Positions 1 through 9,000 of a stretch of DNA of 28,929 nt are shown here, one piece after another (the first letter of the stretch is position 1; each line of letters begins with the position of its first letter). The notes beneath the pieces were generated by a model. The model made no database searches. It saw nothing but the letters and a program-made list of their open reading frames with translations, and was not told the DNA's origin. Source of the DNA: a virus; the IMG/VR virus record IMGVR_UViG_3300023115_000079, positions 1-28,929 of that record. One strand, 5' to 3'. Both the position numbers and the translations under genes were made by a program.

Positions 1-1
1 A

Positions 2-1711
2 ATTGTTTTTGCAATTGAAGAAGAAAGACTAACTCGACACAAATACGACGGTGGACCTCTAGCTTCTTTAGTTAAAATATTAGACTATACTGACAGATTA
101 GATTATTTAGTCATTGCTCATACACATTCATTGTATTCACCTGATACACCTAAGGTTGATTTTACAGGCGATGACATTTATACAGGGCTAGCAAGGAAAC
201 TTGGATTGATAAGTAGAGATACTAGCTTGCTACCAAATCATCCGCAAGTTTTAGATTCAAGTCAGTATCATCATAATTTACATGCTGCTTGTGCTTTTTA
301 CAGATCTGGATTTAATGACGCTGTTGCGTTGATTGTTGACGGTGCTGGAACAATATCTCATTTTCAAGCAGACGGAGTAGAGTACGGTGGTTGGGAAACT
401 GAATCGATGTTTTGCTGCGAGTACCCAAATACAATAAAGTGTATTTATAAGCACATAGGTTCTAGGGGACCTCATAGAGCAGACTGTATACTTGATGAAA
501 GTGATAAAAATAATAAATATCCTGTCTATGTAACAGATAGAGGTGGTATTGTAAAAGTATACGAAGCTGTTACTCAATATTGCGGTTTTGATGCAATAGA
601 AGCCGGAAAAACTATGGGGTTATTTCCATATGGTAAAAAGAATCCTAATATTCCTCCATTATTTGACGATAGTTTAGACATTCCATTGTCTAATAGAAAT
701 ATCATAATTCCTACATATCCTAATGGTGCAGATATAAATGACAAACTTAATTCAGAATTGTCATTTAGTACAGATAAAGAACTATCTAAATTAAACAATA
801 GAAGAGATTTAGCTTATCATTGTCAAATTGAAACGCAAGAACAGGTCCTAAAATTAATTAAAAAAGCAGTTAAAATGAGCGGAAATAAAAATGTAGTTTT
901 GTCAGGAGGGTATGGACTCAATTGTGTTGCTAATTATTATTATCTAAATGAAATAAAAGACCTAGATATAAACCTGTATGTCGAACCTATTTCTAGTGAT
1001 GCTGGAACAGCAATAGGAGCAGCTTTGTGGGCTAATAACATTATGTCAAATAATCCTAGCAGATATAAAAAGCAAACAAACTTATATTTAGGCTTAGATC
1101 ATTTTTACACAAACGAAAAAATAACTAATATAGTAGAAAAGTTAGAAGTAGATGTAACAGAAATATCTAAGAAACAAGTAATTGATATTATTTTAGATAA
1201 AAATATTGTTGCTATTTTTCAAGGAAAATCTGAAAATGGGCCAAGAGCATTAGGTAACAGGAGTTTATTGTTTGATCCACGTCACAAAGACGGGAAAGAT
1301 TTTGTTAATAGAGTTAAACATAGAGAATATTTTAGACCCTTTGCAGGAACTATTTTACAAGAAGATGTACATGATTGGTTTGATTTACGAGGAATGGCAG
1401 ACTCTCCAAGCATGATGTATGCAGTAAATTGTAAACCCGGTGTTGCAGAAAAAATTCCATCAATTATTCATGTAGATGGAACATGTAGGATTCAAACAGT
1501 TACAAAAGAACAAAATTTACATTTTTATGAACTTATAGAACTTTTTAAAGAAAAAACAGGAACTCCTATTCTTTTTAATACCAGCTTTAATTTAGGGGGC
1601 CAGCCTCTTGTTGAAACACTTGAAGATGCTATATGGACTTTAAAACAAAGCGAATTAGAATATCTATACATGCCAGAATTTAATTATTTAATCACATGTC
1701 CTAATACATAA
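2..1711 (+). CDS. NodU/CmcH-family carbamoyltransferase, 5' end outside window
   Basis: The reading frame is open from base 2, before any start codon, and the upstream residues (AIEEERLTRHKYDGG) match the family N-terminus, so the gene begins left of the window. Family members move a carbamoyl group from carbamoyl phosphate, through carbamoyl-adenylate, to a hydroxyl of a sugar, antibiotic or nucleobase. Visible motifs are HHNLHA near 270-285 (probable metal-binding histidines of the Kae1-like domain), VDGAGT near 335-350, SGGYGLNC near 903-926, SSDAGTAIGAA near 993-1022, and the YrdC-like signature GPRALGNRS near 1239-1265 followed by FRPFAG. All key motifs look intact, so the enzyme is probably active. 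The acceptor cannot be read from sequence. Marine T4-like phages often carry this family. A late promoter motif overlaps its stop codon and serves the next gene. Confidence 0.9.
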   Translation: MVFAIEEERLTRHKYDGGPLASLVKILDYTDRLDYLVIAHTHSLYSPDTPKVDFTGDDIYTGLARKLGLISRDTSLLPNHPQVLDSSQYHHNLHAACAFYRSGFNDAVALIVDGAGTISHFQADGVEYGGWETESMFCCEYPNTIKCIYKHIGSRGPHRADCILDESDKNNKYPVYVTDRGGIVKVYEAVTQYCGFDAIEAGKTMGLFPYGKKNPNIPPLFDDSLDIPLSNRNIIIPTYPNGADINDKLNSELSFSTDKELSKLNNRRDLAYHCQIETQEQVLKLIKKAVKMSGNKNVVLSGGYGLNCVANYYYLNEIKDLDINLYVEPISSDAGTAIGAALWANNIMSNNPSRYKKQTNLYLGLDHFYTNEKITNIVEKLEVDVTEISKKQVIDIILDKNIVAIFQGKSENGPRALGNRSLLFDPRHKDGKDFVNRVKHREYFRPFAGTILQEDVHDWFDLRGMADSPSMMYAVNCKPGVAEKIPSIIHVDGTCRIQTVTKEQNLHFYELIELFKEKTGTPILFNTSFNLGGQPLVETLEDAIWTLKQSELEYLYMPEFNYLITCPNT

Positions 1712-1714
1712 ATA
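1707..1714 (+). promoter_or_regulatory. Candidate T4-type late promoter (CATAAATA)
   Basis: CATAAATA overlaps the stop codon of the carbamoyltransferase and lies 19 bases before the next ATG, with AGAGG as the ribosome-binding site between them. It differs from the T4 late -10 consensus TATAAATA by one base. Confidence 0.5.
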
Positions 1715-1733
1715 ACATATAAAGAGGTAAGAC

Positions 1734-2138
1734 ATGGATCCTGTTAAAAAATTTTTTGAACTTGGTGCTAATAATTCAATTCTTATAAAAAATAATGCTG
1801 GATTTTCTCATAGAGGACCATGGAAGCAAGTAGGAACAAAAAACACATTTGATAGATGGTATATAGGAGAAATTTCAGCTGCTGAATATACAATAAGTAT
1901 AGATTATAACACCGAGAATAGAGAAATTTTAAAATGTTTAATTATAGCAAGCACAAATACTGCAAATATTCATGTGTATGCAAGATCATTTCTTAATAGA
2001 GAATTGGTAGATGTCACAGCAGTTGTTAATCAGTCGTATGTTGACGTAAGCATAGAACCAAAAGCACCTCAAATTTACTCTGCAAAATTTATTTTTACTG
2101 CACAATATTTTCAATCACAAAATCCTATTACCGCTTAA
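1734..2138 (+). CDS. Small unknown protein, probably virion-associated
   Basis: A 134-residue protein that I do not recognise. It has no signal peptide, membrane segment or cysteine motif. The C-terminal two thirds alternate hydrophobic and polar residues and look beta-rich (for example EYTISIDY and YVDVSIEP). It starts at an ATG preceded by AGAGG and lies 22 bases after the carbamoyltransferase and 29 bases before a fibre-like gene, behind its own late promoter motif. Its place at the head of a run of tail-fibre-type genes suggests a small structural or fibre-accessory protein. This is inference from context only. Confidence 0.7.
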   Translation: MDPVKKFFELGANNSILIKNNAGFSHRGPWKQVGTKNTFDRWYIGEISAAEYTISIDYNTENREILKCLIIASTNTANIHVYARSFLNRELVDVTAVVNQSYVDVSIEPKAPQIYSAKFIFTAQYFQSQNPITA

Positions 2139-2142
2139 TTTA

Positions 2143-2150
2143 GCTAAATA
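2143..2150 (+). promoter_or_regulatory. Candidate late promoter (GCTAAATA)
   Basis: GCTAAATA lies in the 29-base gap before the fibre-like gene at 2168 and is followed by a strong ribosome-binding site, GGAGG. It is a weaker match to TATAAATA than the other sites (CTAAATA variant). Confidence 0.4.
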
Positions 2151-2167
2151 TTTACATTGGAGGTATT

Positions 2168-3076
2168 ATGCGGAAAGCATTAAAATCAGCGTTTTTTTCT
2201 GATTATGGATTTAACAGTCCTAATTTTTCTGTAGATCAGAATGGAAATATCAGTGCAAATTCAATTATTTTAAATATTGATACAACTAAAGTATTAATTG
2301 ATTTTTCAATTACTGACGACGAAAATTCAAATTATATAATCAATGATAGTGTAGAAACTAACCCACCGATTACACTAGCAAAAGGAAGAACATATCTTAT
2401 AAGCTTAGAATTAACAACTACAGGATTTTACATACTACAAGAAGATCAATTTACAGAGTACATTCAAGGTTTAACTCATGATACTGGTGCATCTGGATCA
2501 GGAGCGCAAGGAAAACTAGAAGGAACTTTATCAATAACAATACCAACTAATGTTGACACTGATGTATTATATTACACTAATAGCAATAGAACATTTTATG
2601 GTATTATTAATGTAGTAGATCCAATTGGCTTGTTTAGTTCTTTATCCGTAACCAATACTGATAATTCTACGTCTAAAACTACAGGAGCTGCATTAATAAG
2701 CGGAGGCGTTGGAGTTGAAAAAAATCTTTCAATTGGTGGCAATCTTATATTTGACAATTCTATACCGGTGGTGATAGATAGTTCAACAGATCTAACAATC
2801 TTTGTAGCAAATAATTTAACTTTAGAAAACGAAGACGGAACAATTGGTGTAATGAATTCTACAGGATCAACTGTACCTTTAATTAATACTTCGATAGATA
2901 ATTCTAGTATTGATAATTCGACGATTAATGACACACCAATAGGAACAAATACGCCAAGTACTGGAAATTTTACTCAAGGAACAGTTCAAACTACAGGCAG
3001 TAATATTTACAGTTTACCTAATAAATTATATGTTGATAGCACAGCATTATCTCTTGCAATAACATTTGGAATCTAA
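2168..3076 (+). CDS. Fibre-like virion protein with a ligand-less cupredoxin-like domain
   Basis: A 302-residue protein. The N-terminus (FSVDQNGNISANSI) is of the kind seen at the start of phage fibre proteins. Residues about 64-150 follow the layout of the cupredoxin-like domain common in marine phage structural proteins: NPPITLAKGRTYLISL, a GFYIL strand, then LYYT...YGIINV. The copper ligands are absent. Where that domain has C-x2-H-x2-M, this one has N138, R141 and Y144, and the upstream His-Pro is missing. Residues about 165-200 hold a KTTGAALISGGVGV segment typical of marine phage fibre and baseplate proteins, and the C-terminus is rich in Asn, Ser and Thr. It is preceded by GGAGG and followed two bases later by the giant structural gene, so the two are probably co-translated. 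The role as a tail or baseplate appendage component is inferred. Confidence 0.75.
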   Translation: MRKALKSAFFSDYGFNSPNFSVDQNGNISANSIILNIDTTKVLIDFSITDDENSNYIINDSVETNPPITLAKGRTYLISLELTTTGFYILQEDQFTEYIQGLTHDTGASGSGAQGKLEGTLSITIPTNVDTDVLYYTNSNRTFYGIINVVDPIGLFSSLSVTNTDNSTSKTTGAALISGGVGVEKNLSIGGNLIFDNSIPVVIDSSTDLTIFVANNLTLENEDGTIGVMNSTGSTVPLINTSIDNSSIDNSTINDTPIGTNTPSTGNFTQGTVQTTGSNIYSLPNKLYVDSTALSLAITFGI

Positions 3077-3078
3077 GT

Positions 3079-6000
3079 ATGGCAAAAACTATTATAAAAA
3101 ATTATGTTTTTAAACCAGGTATAGGTTATTTAGATAATAAATTACCTAATGCCTGGAATCTATTTTTACTTAATAAGGATTTTATTTTATCAGAAATTTT
3201 ATCTTATATAAATCAAGAAATAGCGGATGTTGAAAAATGCCAAAGAGATATAAATTACATCATAGAAGGAGCTGCAAATGACGCTGCATTAAATACTAAT
3301 TATAATGCAAGATTTTTAGGTTATACTGAAGTAAATAGTTTAGATTTATCAAATACTGTAATAAGAACTATAAACAGAGCAAGAAATGCTATTTTAAATT
3401 TAAATGTAACCAGCAGTAGTAATCTTGCTGTTAATAATATCAATGCTTTTTTTGATCAACTTATAGAGATTATAAATGACGGAAGAGATGCTGCACAACC
3501 TATTTTTATTACTCCTGGAGTTACTACACCAGTAAATAGTACTGCAGCAAAGGATCAATTATTAAATAACATAGATTTTATTGTTGCAGAAATAAATGCC
3601 TATGTTGCATTTACGTATCCTAATGCAGACCATAATGTAGATAAATGTTCAAGAGACATAAAATATGCCACCGAAGCATTAGCTTATGATATTTTGTATG
3701 GAGGAAACGCTGCAACTTATGATCAATCAAAATTCTTTTTTTATAATACTAACGAAAATTTTCCAGGAATTGATCCGACTCATCGAATTCAAACCGTAAG
3801 TGCATATCAACATTTTCAAACTATCATACAAGATATAGTACAAGGAATTGGAGTAACTCCAAGTGACGGAAATTTAGCTGAACAAAATGTTAGTGGAAAT
3901 GTTGCAACTGCATCAGAAGCATCTGTACTAAATGCTTTAGTAGAAATTACAATAAATGTTGTAAGTGCAGAAACTTCTGCAGAAGCTAATCAAGTATTAT
4001 CAAATATTAGTCGTACACCTCCTGTTGTAACATTATGGGCAGTAGCTGAATTACAGGATGTCTACCTTGAAATAATTGATAATCAAGAAGATATAGTAAC
4101 CGCTATCACATGGCCAAGTAATTATACATACAATGCAGAAAAGTGTACTCGAGACGCAAATTATGTATTAGATGCTTACCTTTATGATTTAAGATACGGA
4201 GGCAATGAGCAGACTTTAGAAACAGTGAAATATTATTGGGACGAAGATGTAGCTCAAGTTGATGGTACTCGGTTACCGGAAATTGACACTCATGCTTTTA
4301 TAGGTGAGTTATTAAATGATTTTATACTTTTAAATATTGAATTTCCAAGATTAGGCACGGTGCCGCAAAGCATTGATTTAAGTTATACAAGCGAAAATGA
4401 TGCATTTACACGAATTACTACTCTTACTAATACAACAGTAGCAATTATTGAAAATGGACTAGCATCTGCTCCAACAAAAGAATATAACGATGTCGGAACA
4501 GTAAAATTTACTGGAATGTATAATCTAGAAGAAATTTTACTTATAACTAATGTTAGTAAAAATGAAATTATTTACAACTTCGGAACGTCTGTTGCAGGCG
4601 GAACACTAAGAAAAAGTAAAAATTATGATAGTGATTTTCCAGCTTTTAATCAAACAACAGATTTTGTTTTAACTTTAACTTTAAATTATAATACAGAGTC
4701 TCATACTGCTGACGATGATTTACAACTATTTGTAGAACAAGTTGAAAATGGTAAAAGTATTTTAACCACTAGACCGTATAATTTTGGCACAGATGCTATT
4801 GAAAGAAACAGAGTAGCAAATCCTCTATCAATGTTAGATGCTGATTTTGAATACGGATTGCAACCTACGAAATGGGCAGCAATAGGAACATTAAGAGGAT
4901 ATCCTTCCATATATGAAATACCAGGTACAGACACTCCTGTTCAAAACATAACTACGGATGCAAGTGCAGGCACTTTTGGTATTGGCCAATCATTAATAAC
5001 TGTAACTACAGTAGGTCCGCATCAATTGTATCCAGGAGATCCTTTTACAATTAAAGCATTAGAAGATTCAGTTGCAGGAGCTGCAAGAGCAGAAGGATCG
5101 TTTACTGTTGTTACTACACCTAGCTCGTCTAGTTTTACATATTATGCTAAGGCAAAAGTAGGTACTGTAAATGGGCAGGTAATAGCAACAAGTTATACTC
5201 AATTAAGGAAGGCAGGGTTTTATTCTGGATCAAGTATTGGCAATGCAACGTTTGACATTTTAAGTCAAGGAGCTGATGCAACAATAACCTTGGAATTAGA
5301 TCTACTTGCAGGAAACAATCTTATACCTTTTGATGGAATAGCACCAGACATTGGATCTCCAACTGATCCTGTAACAGTTACTGATTTTCCAACTGGAACA
5401 CAAGTAACATCAGTTCAAGCAACAAGTGCAGGCGGTGGTACTTACATATCAGCACAAGCAGATGGCGATTGGCCTGCAGGATCTGATTTTATTGAAGTAA
5501 TTGATGCTACCGGAATAATAGAAGATTTAGCAATTGACAGAGGAGATGGTACAGCAACATTTGTAGAAAGTATAGTAGGTAATAGATTATTTTTGACCAA
5601 TCCTCTTACATCAACTTTAATTGGTTATACTACTCTATATGAAAATATTAGCGCTCAGAATGAAATTTCGTCAGGAGCTGATGCTTTATTTGACATTACA
5701 GCAACTGGAGCAAATTATTCAGTTACAATTGTCGCAACAGGACAAGATTACGGCGCAGGTAATAGACTCTTTGTGCCTGGAAACCAATTAGGAGGATTAA
5801 TAAATGTTCACGATTTGTTAATCAATGTAGAAACTGTCGTTGGTAATGGAAGCATAGATACAATTTCAATTTCAGGAACAGCTTTTGACGGTAATGCAAC
5901 AATTGAAAATGTAGTAGGAATTGTAGAAAATAATTCAGGTTCTGGAGCAATTTTTGATGTAAGCTATGCAGATAACATTTATAGTGTAAGTGTAAGTTCG

Positions 6001-9000
6001 CCAGATGTTTCATTTGGATACGAACTAAACGACAAGATTTTAATAAGTGGATCAACATTTAATAATGGCGATAATACTAATGATTTAATACTTACTGTAA
6101 GTCAAACAGGATTAAATGGTTCTGTTGTAAATGTGAGTATAGCAGGCACTGCTCCAGATGCAATAGTAACTTACCTTAATCCATCGTATACAACAACCGG
6201 TGTTGGCATTTTAAATTCGTATGATATTACCAGAACTGGCGTTACGTATTCTTTAAATTTCACCAATACACAAGATTTTGGGCCGGCTGATACTATCACT
6301 ATCTTAGGAACAGAGCTAGATGGCGCTGCACCTGCTAATGATTGCGAAATAACAGTTAACACGGTAGATGTAAATGGAGCAATAGAAACTTTTAGTATCG
6401 TAGGGACTGCAGTGAATATAGATTCAGCTGCTGATTTAGCTGGAACAAATTTTGATGGCCTTAATGCAACATTTAACATAGAGCTATCAGCAGGAAGTTA
6501 TGTAAATGCTACAGTAAATCAACCCGGTAACAATTTTGCAGTTGGACAAGAAATAATTGTTTCTGGGTCAGATTTACTTGGAACAAGTCCTACAAATGAT
6601 TTAACATTACAAGTTGTAAGTGTTAATACCGATTACAGTTTAGCAACTGTATCTGTTTCGCAAGGAATAGCAGCAGGAGGTATAGGATCATTTACAAATG
6701 TTAGCCCAACTATTGATAATCCATCTGGAAGTAATGCTATTTTTTCTGTTCTTAGATCAGGCCCAACTTACAGTGTTAATGTTATTAATGGAGGAATAGG
6801 TTATAGGATTGGTGACAGATTAATTATTACAGGAAATTTATTAGGCGGAAGTTCGCCGGCAAATGATTTAATTATAAGAATTTTAGAAGACTATGATGGG
6901 CAAATTTTAGATGATTCAACAAATAGATTTGAACTTATATACGAATCTACAACTACAAGTTTTTTAATTAATTTTATATCAACTGTAAGAGTAACTGAAT
7001 TATCTACAGGCGATCTTACGCAAGGTACTGAAATAGATTTTACAGCGTTAGCATCTCTTGAAATTAACTTCCAAAATGCACACGGGCTTGTACCCGGAGA
7101 CACATTTATTGTGACTATAAATTCAGATGATGGTGTAAATAATCATCTATTAGCATCGGGAGCTTTTTTTGTTTCAGACGTTCCTGAAACAAATCTATTA
7201 AGATATCAAGCACGTTCAGTAGGTTTTATTGACACAGATATACAAACTATTGAGACCCCTACAACACAATATAATGCAGGTGAGTGGGAATGGTTAGAAT
7301 CAAATGGATTTATAGATGATACTCCTGTTACGTATATTACTATATTCTGGAATGAAGAAATCATCTATCAAGTAAACAGTTATGACAATCCTATTGAATA
7401 TAATAATGTTAGACTAACAAATCCAGATTCTTACACTTTGCCAGATGGAACAAAGAGGTACGAACGAGGCTCGTTGCAAAATAATTTACCACCTACAATT
7501 ATAAGCTATCAAGTAACAGAAGTAATAATCACAATAGAAGCACAAGATCCTATTAATGGCGACATTTATCCTCGACCTGATTCATTTTTTATTCATAGAC
7601 CATATGACGGCGGTGTACAATTAGGAACTGGTGGTCCGCAACATGGGGCGCAAGCTATTAGACAAAGTAAAAAATATATTAGATACCAATCTGGTAAAGG
7701 TATTATGTACACAACTGGTGCTTTATTTGCGCCAAGTTATGATTTAAGAAGTGTAACTGCTAATGGTATTGAAGTTAATAGTTTAATAACTGTAGTAACA
7801 GATGACAACGATCACGGCGTGCAAGAAGGTGGCGTGATAAGACTGTTAGGTATAGAAACACCAGGATTCAATAGTGGTCCACAAACTGCAGTTCCTCCAG
7901 TCTTTGATTACACTGTTGTATCGGTTATAGACGAAAGAACCTTTACAGTAAGATCACAAAGAAGATTAGGATCAACAACAGCTAAATTAGGATTTGATGC
8001 TCAAATGTCGGTTGTTTCATGGCATGGAGCAACTGTTAGATCTGGAATTTTCGACGACCAAAATGGATTATTTTGGGAATACGACGGAACAAATATTAAT
8101 GTAGTGCAACGTACTGGTACAAAACAAATTTCTGGAACAATCGCAATTGACCAGAATACAAACTTGATGACTGGAACAAATACAAAGTTTAGAGATCAAT
8201 TAAAGGCAGGCGATAGAATTATTTTAAAAGGCATGACTCATGTGGTTACTCATGTTGATAGCAATACTGAATGCACAATTTCCCCTGATTGGCGCGGTGT
8301 TGTAAATATCAGTGGTGCAAAAGCAAATTTGATAGTTGAAAAAAGAGTAAAACAATCTGACTTTAATCATGATAAATTAGATGGAACAGGACCTAGCGGA
8401 TATGATATTGATATTGCAAAAATGCAAATGATTGGAATACAATACAGTTGGTACGGAGCTGGATTTATTGATTATATGTTACGAGGAACAGATGGTAATT
8501 TTGTATTTGCCCACAGAATGCGAAATTCTAATGTTAACACTGAAGCTTTTATGCGTTCTGGAAATTTACCAGTTAGATACGAAGTGTCAAATGAAGGACC
8601 ATCTGGAAAACTTAAAAATAGTATGGATCTTGCCCAAACAACATGTACCTTGTATGATAGTAGCTTTTTTCCTAATAACGGAGTGATATATATAGACAAT
8701 GAAGTTATACAATTTACTGGTAATGATATAGAAAATAATCAATTAACTGGATTAATTAGAGGATCTTCCTTAACTAATTTTCAAGCAGGTGCAATAAGAA
8801 ACTATACAGCAGGACCTGCAGCAAGTCATCAAGCAGACACGGGAATAATTTTAATATCAACGACAATAACGCCTCTTATCAGTCATTGGGGGAGTGCATT
8901 TTTAACAGACGGTGGCTTTGATGAAGATCGTGGATACATTTTTTCATATACTGTTTCTCAATTATCAATTTCAACTAGTGCTCAAACAGCATTTTTAATT

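Noticed and set aside
131-1711. TTG start for the carbamoyltransferase
   Set aside because: The frame is open to the left edge and the upstream residues match the family N-terminus, so this TTG is internal.
5822-6058. Minus-strand open frame opposite the giant structural gene
   Set aside because: The product is a low-complexity Leu/His/Gln-rich sequence that comes from the antisense of the beta-repeat region. There is no ribosome-binding site.
8432-8686. Plus-strand frame inside the giant structural gene
   Set aside because: It overlaps a highly conserved stretch of the giant gene in another frame and has no recognisable features.
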